Shown: positions 36,064 to 46,174, numbered from the stretch's first letter. The stretch is 64,000 bases of DNA from Mortierella sp. BCC40632 (GCA_011634665.1 WAEK01000002.1:2438501-2502500); one strand, 5' to 3'. Made by a program: numbers and translations. The notes: generated by a model not told the origin, from the sequence alone.

Positions 36064-37233
36064 ATGGACTGGCCGCTACTGCTCCCCGAATATGGCGACA
36101 CCGGTACACTCACGGACCCTGGGAAACACCACCTGCTGGAACTCCTAGAAGATGAAAAGAGGAACTTCAAATGGAACGAGGATGGAGTCTACCGGATGAT
36201 AGACGACGACCCGGTAGAGTACTTACCATTCGCACGACGAACCGACTACCTGGCCAAGCTTCATCATAGCGTAGGCCACCCGGGGACGCAAGGGATGTAC
36301 GACAGAGTGTGCGGACGCTACTGGTGGCCTAGTGTACGGAAGGACGTCGGCACGCTGTGCAGAGAGTGTAAGGAATGCCAACTGACGAGGGGAGGAGCAT
36401 CGACGACAGAACCGCTACACGCTTTCACGCCCGCCAAACCGTTCCAGAGATGGGGCATCGACTTTATTGGGAAGTGCCCCAAGACCCAGCAAGGGAACCA
36501 GTGGATCCTCGTAGCCGTCGACCATGCGACGGGTTGGACAATAGCCAAAGCCCTGCCAGACGCGACCGCTGAGACAGTTGCCGACTTTATCTACCAGGAA
36601 ATAGTCATCAACTTTGGATGCCCTGCTGAACTGGTGTCAGACCGTGGACCCCAGTTCATATCGGACACGCTACGCGCCTATCTCGAAAAGCTGAAAGTCA
36701 AGCATCGCCTCACGTCCGCCTATCACCCCCGCACGAATGGGAAAACCGAGCGCACCAATGGAATCTTAGGCACCGCACTCACCAAGTATGTGGGCAATCG
36801 GATGAAGCATAAATGGGATTTATTCCTTGACCAGGCCCTGCTAGCATGCAGAACCCGCAAGCACACCGTCTCCCAGAAGTCGCCTTTCTATCTAGTCTAC
36901 GGTATTGACCCGACCTTACCTGGAGACACGACTAGACCATACGTGTACGATGCGACGTCGTATGAGGAGGTGACAGCACAACAGGAGGCGAGATTGGAGA
37001 GGTTGCGGGGGAGGAGGGAAGGGAATGAGGAGCGGCAGACGGAGGCAGCGAGAGCAATGGAGCAAGTCTACAACGCTCGACACGACATCGACCCAGAAAA
37101 CCCTCGCCGCACGTACCAGGAGGGGGACTGGGTGCTGGTGAAGAATATCGCCAGGAAGAAGTTCGAGTACCCGTGGTATGGGCCGCTGAAGATTGATGCT
37201 ATCACTCCCTTTGGTGCGTACAAGTTGGTGTGG
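36064..37233 (+). CDS. Element A integrase, 5' part (interrupted by element C)
   Basis: Resumes element A after B1. HHCC zinc finger: HHSVGHPGTQGMYDRV ... CRECKECQ. Catalytic core: RWGIDFIGKCP, SDRGPQFISD and the Glu in TNGKTERTNGIL, giving the D,D-35-E triad. C-terminal GPY/F-like module YPWYGPLKIDAITPFGAYKL ends at 37233 where element C begins; the native sequence resumes at 45674 with PDGKSKLDLVHKDRLKMA. The stretch after KLVW up to 37326 is read into element C and is not native. Confidence 0.92.
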
Positions 37234-37605
37234 TGCGGCGTAGAGGACCAGCACAGGGGGAAAGAGCTCGCACTACTTGGCAGGCAGGTGTGTGAAACCT
37301 ATTGGGAAAGGGGATTGCCAGCATAGAAGAGGGAAACATAATGATCACGACGCATATCACCGTTCTATAGAGAGAGAACAAGGCAAGAGAAAAGACTCGC
37401 AAATGAACAATATCTAGCTACAGGATCGCACCCCCGGGGCGGGCGGACGAGTGGACCTGCTCCAGACGGTAAGTATTCACAAACGGATCGGGAAAATAAA
37501 AGGAAGAAAACAAAAACTGTCTTTATTGTCTGGTGTCGAGGGACACCATTTATACCCCCAGGCCCAGGGGCCAGAAGATCGCCCAGTCGTATTTACTACA
37601 CCACA
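37234..37605 (-). repeat. Element C 3' LTR (left)
   Basis: Ends TG...CA. Differs from the right copy mainly by A-run lengths near 37485-37515. Next to the polypurine tract, so the 3' LTR when read on the minus strand. Confidence 0.88.
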
Positions 37606-37683
37606 CCTCTCTGATCCCCGTGCCTCTTCGATACCCAACTGGATATCGCAGCTGCCAAGTGAGTAGCTCTACTCCTTTGAGCT

Positions 37684-37715
<32 letters not shown>

Positions 37716-37893
37716 GACATCTCCTTGCTCAAAGCACCACCAAGTGATCTTGACATCTGATTGGTCCACCATGCATCATTCGATTGACTCAATCTCATCT
37801 CGATGTTTCCCAAAAATAAAATAAAATAAGAGTTCGAACATGGGCTCGACAAGAAGACATCCCCTCTTCATCTTGTCCACTCGTTGTTGTCTG

Positions 37894-37929
<36 letters not shown>

Positions 37930-38006
37930 AACCTGCTCTTTGACCTGCCACTTCTGCTTTTGATACCCTTCCGGGAACGCCCTTTCACCGTTATCACCCA
38001 ACCACC
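37606..38006 (+). promoter_or_regulatory. Presumed promoter/leader of the antisense gene in element C
   Basis: Non-coding 400 bp between the left LTR and the plus-strand start codon, with two T homopolymers near 37688-37715 and 37897-37928. The start codon at 38007 has a strong context (CAACCACCATGCC). No TATA box is obvious. Confidence 0.35.
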
Positions 38007-39133
38007 ATGCCCCGCCCACGTTCAGGAAACACTCAGCAAGGTCGTGTTGGCGATGCGCCGAGCGCTGGGACTCTTCGACAGCACATCCCAAGGCCACCCT
38101 TAGGGGAGGTCAAATTAATATCCTGTTTAGCCCCCCCAGTGGTTGCGGAGGGATCATCCGAAGAACCTCCTCCATTCGATCAGCCGACTCAGATACTGGA
38201 GCGCGAACTGTGGTCGGATGCGTTTGTGGCCAATTCGGACGGCGAGGATGGCGATGAGTCTCCCGCGCACCGCAAAGGTGCAGACCAAGACAGGAAAAGA
38301 CTCTTTCTTGAGGACGCGACGGACGTTGTGCCTGCAACAGAGAGGCCTCTCATCGATCGGCATGTAGGGTCCGAGAGAGACGAGGAATCATCTATTCCGG
38401 GTGCAAGGGCTTCTGCGGATGCTGGATCTTCACAGCGTCCAAATGAGACGACTCGTGGGGCAAGTCCTTCGGGTCCAGGCACGAGGAGTTCTCCTGCGCT
38501 GAATTTGCAGGGGTCGGGTTCTCGCTCACAGGAGGGGGGAGTCCATCTGGTCTCGGTAAACGGAAACAACGAAGTGATGAGGAAGTTCCTGGCTGGTCCA
38601 GGAAGGCTCACGGGACCCCTTCGATGCTCGCTGATCTGTCGTCCTATCAGCAGTTGTTCCGGCGTTGGGAGCACCTAGAGCTACTCCGTTCCGAACTAGC
38701 GTTCAAGGCTCTCCATGATCCGACGATGTGCGCCAGACCCATAGATGTTCTTGGGGCCGCTCAAGACCTGGGCCGCTATACAATCACTGGCTTGGGGGTC
38801 AGCAGGACTTCCATGGATATCATCCATAGTCAATTTCTCTTGGAGAGCTCCCTTCGTTCCTTAGTCCAACATCAATCTGCGCTAATGCAACATGAGGCCG
38901 CCCTTCGCGAGAATGGACAACGTCTCGACGCCATAGGCCATAGCCTGGATCGACATAACCTGGAAGCCTGGAAACACGCCAAGCGTATCAGGCCTTATAT
39001 TCGTGAGGCCGAGGAGATGGAGGAGGAGAATCTTGAAGCCGCTCGAGGTGGAGAAACTGATGAGGATGAACCAGAAGAGGATCAAGATGGAACGCACGGC
39101 AGAAATATGTGAAATGGGGAAACCAAGGTTGAA

Positions 39134-39170
<37 letters not shown>

Positions 39171-42100
39171 TTTTTTTTTTTTTTTTTTTTTTGAGATGAT
39201 CATGGTCGCCACAGGGAATAGGGGAAGGGTGAAAGGAAAAGGACAAGGACGAGGGGGAAAGGACAGGGAAGAAGAACAAATGGAAGGAGTCAAAGAGAAA
39301 GGACAAAATAAAGATAAATAATAATAATAACAAAAAACTGCTTTGCAAACTGCGGGCACGAGGATCTCCTCCCTGCTCCCTTCTAGTCGATCCGTTCATT
39401 TACTGCAACAGTCAGAGGCCAGGGAGTCTTTGGTTTGGGCAGTTTATTGCTAAAGATTAAAGTAATGAGAAAGCTAACTATTTATACAAGTGGTTTGGTG
39501 GCAAATGGAAGGGGGCGCGGCAGTGGTGGCAACTGGACAGTCACAAATAGTGGCAAAGGGCGCAGCTTGAAGAGGACACTGTCGCACCTTCCCCTTTTAA
39601 AAATTTAGGTCGTGTTTCTGCTTGTACTCGTCCACAGTTTCCTGGCAATGTGTAAGATCCTTTACTTTTTCCCATGTTGCCTCGTCTCGAGAGTAGCCCT
39701 TCCATAAAATAAGGAACTGATGCTGCCGTCGATAGTACCGATAGTCCAGAATACTGTCTACTTCAAACTCTTCTTCTCCATCGATGATTTCAGGCTCTGG
39801 TTCTGAATGTACTGTTGTCCGAGGGCCGAGTGATTCTGGCGACTCTTCATAGTGTCGGAAACGATCCACATGGAACACGTCGTGTATTTTCATTGTCGGA
39901 GGTAATTCAACTTTGAAGGTGACAGGGGACAATTGCTGAAGGAGTGTGTAGGGTCCAATGAATCTCGGCTTCAGTTTATCTGATGGTCTGTTTTGGTCTG
40001 CTGGGATAGTGATATGTTCCGCGTTGAGCAAGACTTTGTCGCCTTCTTTGAAGCTGTGCTCGATCCTATGTTTGTCTGCGTTCCAAGTCTGCCTTTCCTG
40101 TGCGAGTCGAATAGAATCCTGGGCCTCCTTGAGTATCCTGCTCTGGTCGCTTACAAAACTTTCAACCTTGGGAGCTTTAGACGGTTGGGGTTGGAGTAGA
40201 GCGGATGGGATACGGGGATGGTAGCCCATGTTCAAAAAGAAGGGAGAGTAACCAGTTGTTGGGTTGACCGAGTTGTTGTATCCAAATTCGAGTGAAGGTA
40301 ATGAAAGATCCCAGTTTGTCTGTTGTTGATCTATGACAGACCGGAGCATCGTTGTGAGAGTTTGGATTGCGCGTTCTGATTGTCCATCTGTTTGGGGGTG
40401 GTGTGCAGTTGACATGGCTAGTCTTGTGTCCATTAGTCGATGTAACTCCTGCCAGAACTGACTAGTAAACTTTGTATCCCGATCTGACACAATAGTTGTT
40501 GGCATTCCATGAAGTCGGAAGACATTTTTGAAGAAGCAATGGGCCACGTCAACAGCTGTGTCAGTTGTTCTACTTGGTGCAAAGTGGGCCTGCTTTGATA
40601 GTTTGTCGACAAAAACTGTGATTGCATCGAATCCTCTCTCTGTTCGTGGTAATTGAACGACAAAATCCATTGTTACTGTTTCCCATCGCTGATCTGGGAT
40701 TGGAAGTGGATGGAGGAGTCCTGTTGGTGCACGATTGCTATGTTTGTTCCTTTGGCAACTCTCACAAGTTCTGACGTACGTCCTGATATCATTGACTATC
40801 TGTGGCCAGAATGCAAAGCGTCTCAAGTTGTCGTAGGTTTTATCGAATCCCAAGTGTCCTGCTATGGCTGAGTCGTGTGCATCATGGATAAGTGAGTGGC
40901 GGATGTCAGCATTCCTGGGGATACAAATTACTGATTTGCCTCGTCGTAGTACGTGGAGTAGGCCATCGAATATAGCATATCCTTGAGGTGGTTGTCCTTT
41001 CATGCAGCTGTAATAAATAGGCCATAAACGGCTGTCGTCTCTGTAGCTAAGGATGAGTCGTTTTCGAAGATCGCGGTCCAGAGCTATTTCCATGGAATTA
41101 AAATCGACAGGTTGGGGTAGGGAGTGGTCAGGTCGGCGGGGAGAGCGTCTGATACGATGTTTTCCGATCCTTTCTTGTACTTGAAGGTGAAGTCGTACTC
41201 CTGAAGGAGTTCCATCCAACGAGCTTGGCGACGGGTGAGCTTCGGTTGTGTAGGAAAGTGTCGTAGGGTAGCATGATCGGTGTATACAATGAAATGTGTT
41301 CCATCGAGATAGTATCGCCATGTTTTCAGGGCATGTACAACTGCCAACAGTTCCTGCTCATGTGTTGGATAGTTCCTTTCTGCTGAGTTCATTTTGCGAG
41401 ACGTGAAGGCGACTGGTCGTGACTCTCCATTTTTGTCTATCTGAAATAGGACAGCTCCCACAGCAAATCCAGATGCATCTGTCTCCACGGATGTAGTCAA
41501 TTCAGGGTCAAATATCCTGAGGACTGGTGCTTCACTAACAGCTTTTTTTTGAGGGCGATAAAGGCTGACTCATGGCTGTCATTCCATTCGAAGGGGACGT
41601 CGTCTCCTAAGAGAGATGTCAGGGGCAGAGCTATCTGAGCAAAGTTGTTGACATAGTTATGGTAGAACTGAGCGAGGCCGATGAACTGTTGAACTTCCTT
41701 TTTGCTTTGTTGGTCGAGGCCATTCTCTGATAGCTTTGACGAGTCCAGCGTTTGTTTGAATGCCATCCTTGGTGAGAATGTGTCCCAAAAACTCCGTTTG
41801 TTGTTGTAGAAATGAACATTTGCTGAGCTTTGCGTAGAGGCCGTGCTTCCTGAAAGAGAGAGAGAACTGTTCGTAGATGGTCCAGGTGTTCTTTCTTGGA
41901 TTTAGAGTAGATTAGCACGTCGTCTAAGTAAGCTACAACAATTTCGTCCAAGACAGGGTTCAAGACGGTGCGCATCATTGAAGAGAAGGAAGCTGGGGCG
42001 TTTGTCAGACCAAAAGGAACAACATTAAATTCATAATGTCCATATCGGCAACGGAAGGCTGTTTTGTGGGTATGCGGTTCGTAGACTCGTTGTTGATGGT

Positions 42101-45100
42101 ATCCTGATAAGAGGTCGAGTTTCGAGAAATACTTGGCACCTCTGAATCTGTCAATCAACTCGTCAATTCGAGGCAGAGGGTGGCGGTTCTTTTGGTGATT
42201 CGGTTGAGACCTCTGTAATCCCACACATTCTGAGGGTTCCTTCCTTTTTGCGAACGAATAGGACGGGAGCGCCATAGGGTGATGTGCTAGGCTTAATGAA
42301 CCCTTTTTTCAACAGGTCGTCTAACTGCTTTTTAGTTCATCAAGTTCAGCGATTGAAAGTCGAATGACAGGTCGGACAGGTGGATCGGCGGTAGGGTCGG
42401 TCTCAATTCGCATTGCATCTCCTCTGTCTGGTGGGAGTCCATCGGGGGGGAGAGTCGGGAAATACATCAGGGAACTCTTCCATAACTATTTTTCGGATTT
42501 CAGGGTCAGCATTTTCCAAGGGGTTGGTGACAGGCTTGACATTTCCTTCTTTGAGTAGGGCAATAAAGACTTCACTACCAGGAAGGGCGGCGATGGTGTT
42601 GAAGTGCATGTGGCTAAGGAGGAGTCCACCAGAGGTTGTCGTTACTGAAGTGGGTTTGAAGCCGCGACATGTCCAGTGAACTGTCTTTCCGTTGTGATCA
42701 AAGACTAGTTTGTTCGTCTGCCAGTTGATATTCGGGTTGATGTCAGTGAGCCAGGGTTTACCGAGGATGATGTCGTATTTTTGGAGGTCATAAGCGATAG
42801 TGTCTACCGTGTCAGTGTAATTATCGCGTGCAAGTGTAATGGTTGCCGTGTGGGATGTCGTAGATGAAGAGCCGTTAGGGAGGAGGACTGGGATGGGGTT
42901 GCACGACTTTACGGGGATCGAGTGTTGGGATAAAAATCGTTTGCTGATAACATTCATTTCAGCCCCGCCATCGATTAAAAATCTTTGCAGGGTGGTTGTT
43001 GACTGCGCCGATGAAAGTAAGGAGTCGTTGTTGAGCCTTTGCAATAGTGAAGCTATGAAGACCCAATCCTTTCTTTTTCTTCGGTTTTGTGTGTTGACTC
43101 TGGCGATGGGTCTAGCTGTAATTCAGGAGCAGGTGGGTCCAGGTCCACTTTGTCACTAATACAAGCCTTCTCCTCAGTCTTTGACGACGTTGGCATTGGT
43201 TCATGGATGTTTGTGTGGGCCTTGGTTGGGTCGTGAGTATTATTGTCATTATTTTTCTGAGGAGTGGACGAAGTAGAGTTGAATACTTTTTTATTTTTAT
43301 TCGCTTGAGAACTTAACTCTGGTCTTGGAACACTCCCCTGATCCAGGTGGATAGGAGAGGGGTTTCAGCAACTAAGCCCTGGACTGATCTTAATTGCTGG
43401 GGCCTTTTCCCTGCTCGGGCTGAGGGGGAGAGGTCTCTTCGGATTCTATGTTGTTGAAACGTTTTCCACTGCGACATTCGTTAGCCATATGTCCATCCTT
43501 GCGGCAGCGGAAGCAAGCTCCTCGTTGGCGGAGTCGCTCGCGTTCTTGTGGCGATAGTTTGGGTGTTGATGAGGGGCGGGAAGAGAACTGTCGACGAAGG
43601 GCGTTAAGTTCGGTCCTGAGGTTATCAATTTCCATAGCCATCGGGTCTTTTTGAGTACTGTTGGAACCGGAGGGGGAAGAGGGACCATGGTGATTATCGT
43701 GGGAGAAATAACTGGAGGGGTAGAGGATATCGTGGACGATTGTTGCCTCGGTGATTGCTTTTTCAAGGGTCTTGGGTTGGCGTAGTCGAACCTGTTTAAG
43801 TTTCTGGATCGAGGCCACGAAGAAACCGGAAAAGTGAAGCGTCCTTGTCTTCCTTTGGGATGAGACGAAGGTATCTTCTGAACTCATTTGTATATTCAGC
43901 GACGCCTCTTTTTCCTTGGATCAGATTTTCCAACTTTAAACGAGCAGCGTGGACAGCATCAGGAGGCGTGAACCTTCGATAAACGAAGCGCGGAAATTCT
44001 CCCAGGGGGTGTCAATCTTGATCTCAGATGTGCGCCACCAAGAGCGTGCGTCTTTTGTGAGGGGCAAGTACAAAGTACCGAACCCAAAGATTCTTGGAGA
44101 GCTGTAAGACAGTGAAATACTCTTCATAGCTATCGGCAAAATTTAGACACTCTTCAGCATCGATAATGCCACTAAAGGGCTCGGGCTTGGGCGGTTTGAG
44201 GACGGCGGCAAGGGTTCTTGCTTGATCATTCGCGGCCAATCCTTGAAGAATGGAGGCGGAGGCGTCGGCTTCTTGGCTCATGATGGAAAGGGAAGAAAAA
44301 TAATCGGAAAGGGGGTCTTGATCTTGGGGTACTTGGGTTGGAGTCGTGGGGGTCCGAGGGGTGGCAGGGTTCGAGGGGAGTCGGTGTCAGAGGGGTCGGT
44401 GGAAAAGATTGTACCTTTGCTGCCATGCAACAGTCAGAGGCCAGGGAGTCTTTGGTTTGGGCAGTTTATTGCTAAAATTAAAAGTAATGAGAAAGCTAAC
44501 TATTTATACAAGTGGTTTGGTGGCAAATGGAAGGGGGCGCGGCAGTGGTGGCAACTGGACAGTCACAAATAGTGGCAAAGGGCGCAGCTTGAAGAGGACA
44601 CTGTCGCATTTACTTTATCACCCACCAACGGCGAGCCGTCCGTCCTCAACCTGAACAACCGTTACTTAATTTCCGGAGACGACTTCCTGCCTTTTCTACA
44701 AAAGGAATCGAGGGAGTGTGGATTGGGAAACTGTTCGGGGTCATCTTAAGCTTTGAGCCGGCAAATATTGAACATCAGGGACCTTTGGCCGTAGAAAGAA
44801 TAGAGGGAAGAGAGCAGTTGGTGATCCATGGCAACCCGTGGCTTTGTCATTTCAAAGTGGTAACGAAAACACTTGAACCGACAACTAAACTCCGGCTGAA
44901 AATATTTTACGGATCTGAGGGTGTGGAGGGGAGGCATGCCATCAAAAGGACAAATATTTTGAAAGGGTATGTCGTGGGTGCAAGTGTGAAATGGAGCAGG
45001 GTCTGGCGAATCGCTTCTGATGGAGATAACTTGTGGTGGTGGAGGGTATCGCCCATCGATGGCTCAGCGTGTGTCAGAAAGGTCGAAAAAGAAAGTAATG

Positions 45101-45304
45101 TGATGAAAAAAAAAGAGAAAAAAAGGGAAAAGAAAAGGTACAAAATATGAAAACAACAAGAACAGTGAAAGCAACGTCTTGATCGGTTGTTTGTTTTATC
45201 TAGGGGAGAGTGCAATCATTGAAGATGACCTTCCGCTAGAACCTCTTATTGAGTATCCGACAATGGTTGCCCAGGTTCTCCACCATTTTTTCTGTGCGGC
45301 GTAG
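38007..45304 (+). CDS. Antisense cargo gene of element C, unknown function (split by element B copy 2)
   Basis: Exon 1 starts at 38007 and reads about 350 codons: a disordered acidic/Ser-Pro region, then a helical part with [20 protein letters not shown] and [19 protein letters not shown], ending very acidic. One frame change is needed, at the G6 run 38534-38539. A possible donor at 39047 (CGAG|GTGGAG) has the right phase. Exon 2 is 39387-39403 plus 44614-45094 once element B and one TTTAC are removed; it is open for 165 codons across that junction ([20 protein letters not shown], then a Trp-rich part [19 protein letters not shown]). A phase-1 intron 45095-45203 leads to exon 3, ending [12 protein letters not shown] with the stop TAG at 45302-45304, inside the LTR. 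I recognise no family. Phase agreement across two junctions argues that it is a real spliced gene. Confidence 0.6.
39404..39586 (-). repeat. Element B copy 2, 3' LTR
   Basis: 183 bp, matching copy 1 LTRs by eye. Polypurine tract AAAAGGGGAAGG adjoins on the internal side. Confidence 0.95.
39597..41321 (-). CDS. Element B copy 2 integrase with chromodomain, intact frame
   Basis: The longest uninterrupted pol segment of element B. It opens in a partly out-of-frame RNase H tail, then runs in one frame through the integrase zinc finger (CESCQRNKH), core ([25 protein letters not shown]), the GPY/F module and a full chromodomain ending [19 protein letters not shown], stop at 39597. Chromodomains of this type bind methylated histone H3 in related elements and steer integration to heterochromatin; here that role is inferred from the domain. 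Confidence 0.92.
   Translation of the reverse strand: MAILSRWNTFHCIHRSCYPTTLSYTTEAHPSPSSLDGTPSGVRLHLQVQERIGKHRIRRSPRRPDHSLPQPVDFNSMEIALDRDLRKRLILSYRDDSRLWPIYYSCMKGQPPQGYAIFDGLLHVLRRGKSVICIPRNADIRHSLIHDAHDSAIAGHLGFDKTYDNLRRFAFWPQIVNDIRTYVRTCESCQRNKHSNRAPTGLLHPLPIPDQRWETVTMDFVVQLPRTERGFDAITVFVDKLSKQAHFAPSRTTDTAVDVAHCFFKNVFRLHGMPTTIVSDRDTKFTSQFWQELHRLMDTRLAMSTAHHPQTDGQSERAIQTLTTMLRSVIDQQQTNWDLSLPSLEFGYNNSVNPTTGYSPFFLNMGYHPRIPSALLQPQPSKAPKVESFVSDQSRILKEAQDSIRLAQERQTWNADKHRIEHSFKEGDKVLLNAEHITIPADQNRPSDKLKPRFIGPYTLLQQLSPVTFKVELPPTMKIHDVFHVDRFRHYEESPESLGPRTTVHSEPEPEIIDGEEEFEVDSILDYRYYRRQHQFLILWKGYSRDEATWEKVKDLTHCQETVDEYKQKHDLNF
41084..42275 (-). CDS. Element B copy 2 RT and RNase H (frameshifted)
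   Basis: RT from [17 protein letters not shown] through [12 protein letters not shown] and [14 protein letters not shown], RNase H from [16 protein letters not shown] through [11 protein letters not shown]. Frame changes near 41800, 41545 and 41140. The T-run at 41545 is longer than its counterpart in copy 1, where RNase H stays in frame. Confidence 0.85.
42403..43044 (-). CDS. Element B copy 2 aspartic protease
   Basis: Same domain as in copy 1 ([18 protein letters not shown]) but in frame through [15 protein letters not shown] and the linker to [10 protein letters not shown], showing that the break in copy 1 near 34000-34130 is an indel. Frame is lost again near 42440 in a G run. Confidence 0.82.
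   Translation of the reverse strand: MQRLNNDSLLSSAQSTTTLQRFLIDGGAEMNVISKRFLSQHSIPVKSCNPIPVLLPNGSSSTTSHTATITLARDNYTDTVDTIAYDLQKYDIILGKPWLTDINPNINWQTNKLVFDHNGKTVHWTCRGFKPTSVTTTSGGLLLSHMHFNTIAALPGSEVFIALLKEGNVKPVTNPLENADPEIRKIVMEEFPDVFPDSPPRWTPTRQRRCNAN
43390..44281 (-). CDS. Element B copy 2 gag (frameshifted)
   Basis: Start MSQEAD at 44281. Same gag domain and CCHC knuckle ([14 protein letters not shown]) as copy 1. Frame changes at different positions from copy 1 (near 44060, 43975 and 43795), including a local deletion that drops a few bases before KQVRLRQPK. Confidence 0.82.
44426..44608 (-). repeat. Element B copy 2, 5' LTR
   Basis: 183 bp. Differs from its partner by a small compensating change near 44474-44483 (AAAATTAAAAG in place of AAGATTAAAG). 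Followed internally by the primer-binding site TGGCAGCAAAGGTACA. Confidence 0.95.
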
Positions 45305-45669
45305 AGGACCAGCACAGGGGGAAAGAGCTCGCACTACTTGGCAGGCAGGTGTGTGAAACCTATTGGGAAAGGGGATTGCCAGCATAGAAGAGGGAAACAT
45401 AATGATCACGACGCATATCACCGTTCTATAGAGAGAGAACAAGGCAAGAGAAAAGACTCGCAAATGAACAATATCTAGCTACAGGATCGCACCCCCGGGG
45501 CGGGCGGACGAGTGGACCTGCTCCAGACGGTAAGTATTCACAAACGGATCGGGAAAAAAAAAAGGAAGAAAACAAAAAAACTGTCTTTATTGTCTGGTGT
45601 CGAGGGACACCATTTATACCCCCAGGCCCAGGGGCCAGAAGATCGCCCAGTCGTATTTACTACACCACA
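45295..45669 (-). repeat. Element C 5' LTR (right)
   Basis: 375 bp. Minus-strand TATAAAT (45612-45618) and AATAAA downstream. Its first ten plus-strand bases provide the stop codon of the cargo gene. Confidence 0.88.
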
Positions 45670-45673
45670 GTGG

Positions 45674-46174
45674 CCGGATGGAAAGTCGAAGCTGGATTTG
45701 GTGCACAAGGACAGGCTGAAGATGGCGCAGTGGGAGGAGACGGAAGGAGAGCCCACGAAGGCGTGGTATAGGACGAGGAATGGGAGGGATGAGAAGACGG
45801 TGGAGATGGAAGAGGTGAGAAGGGACGATGAAGATGGGCCGCAAGATGAACCAGAAGAAATAAGAGGGGCGAGGCAGCCAACGATCGAGCCGACCCCCGA
45901 GGAAAATTTTGCTGATGACGTTGCGGCTGAGGTGGAAGAAGAAGATGAGCCACTGCAGAGAAGGACGAGACCCCGAGCCAACCCAAGGATCGATGCCGCA
46001 GGTGCGGCATGGATTCAACGTGGGGAGATTGTCCTGAATAGAGGTAATCTATCCAGGCGTCCTATAGAGCAAGCAGCGCTGCTCGGCTCTCCACCAGCTA
46101 CTGCTCCCGCCAGAGGCGGAGCGGTAGCCATAGACCTTCCCGCCGGACCACGTCACCCATGGGGCAATGGCTGA
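45674..46174 (+). CDS. Element A integrase, 3' part, extending into the 3' LTR
   Basis: Continues the integrase after element C: PDGKSKLDLVHKDRLKMAQW closes the GPY/F-like module, followed by an acidic tail rich in Glu, Asp, Pro and Arg and no chromodomain. The frame stays open across the polypurine tract and 145 bp into the LTR, ending at TGA 46172-46174. So U3 is partly coding in this element. Whether the extension is translated is not known, but the frame has no stop before the LTR. Confidence 0.82.
   Translation, partial: PDGKSKLDLVHKDRLKMAQWEETEGEPTKAWYRTRNGRDEKTVEMEEVRRDDEDGPQDEPEEIRGARQPTIEPTPEENFADDVAAEVEEEDEPLQRRTRPRANPRIDAAGAAWIQRGEIVLNRGNLSRRPIEQAALLGSPPATAPARGGAVAIDLPAGPRHPWGNG

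Larger units (their letters stand above)
39404..44608 (-). mobile_element. Element B copy 2: chromodomain Ty3/gypsy retrotransposon inside element C
   Basis: Second full-length copy of element B, flanked by a different duplication, TTTAC (39399-39403, 44609-44613), so it is an independent transposition and not a segmental duplication of copy 1. LTRs 39404-39586 and 44426-44608. Same orientation as copy 1. It interrupts exon 2 of element C's antisense gene. Differs from copy 1 almost only by single-base indels in homopolymers. Confidence 0.95.
37234..45669 (-). mobile_element. Element C: non-autonomous LTR element carrying an antisense, intron-containing gene
   Basis: Bounded by LTRs 37234-37605 (372 bp) and 45295-45669 (375 bp), nearly identical apart from A-run lengths, and flanked by GTGG (37230-37233, 45670-45673). 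Removing it restores element A's integrase frame. The LTR sense is minus: TATAAAT (rc 45612-45618) with AATAAA about 30 bp downstream, and a purine tract GGGGATCAGAGAGG directly before the left (3') LTR. A TGGTGGAG-starting candidate primer-binding site lies about 9 nt inside the right LTR; its first 8 bases match the 3' end of the local tRNA-Ala plus CCA. Without element B copy 2 the element is about 3.2 kb and encodes no RT, protease, RNase H or integrase. Its only substantial coding content reads on the plus strand. Confidence 0.8.

Noticed and set aside
37234..37605. Reading the 37.2-kb and 45.3-kb repeats as a tandem duplication of the integrase end
   Set aside because: Only the repeat, not the integrase, is duplicated; it has TG...CA ends, a 4-bp target duplication and restores the integrase when removed. 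LTRs explain it better.
39120..39165. (AAT)n run as a satellite or origin
   Set aside because: Short trinucleotide run inside the presumed intron of the element C gene; common in AT-rich fungal introns.
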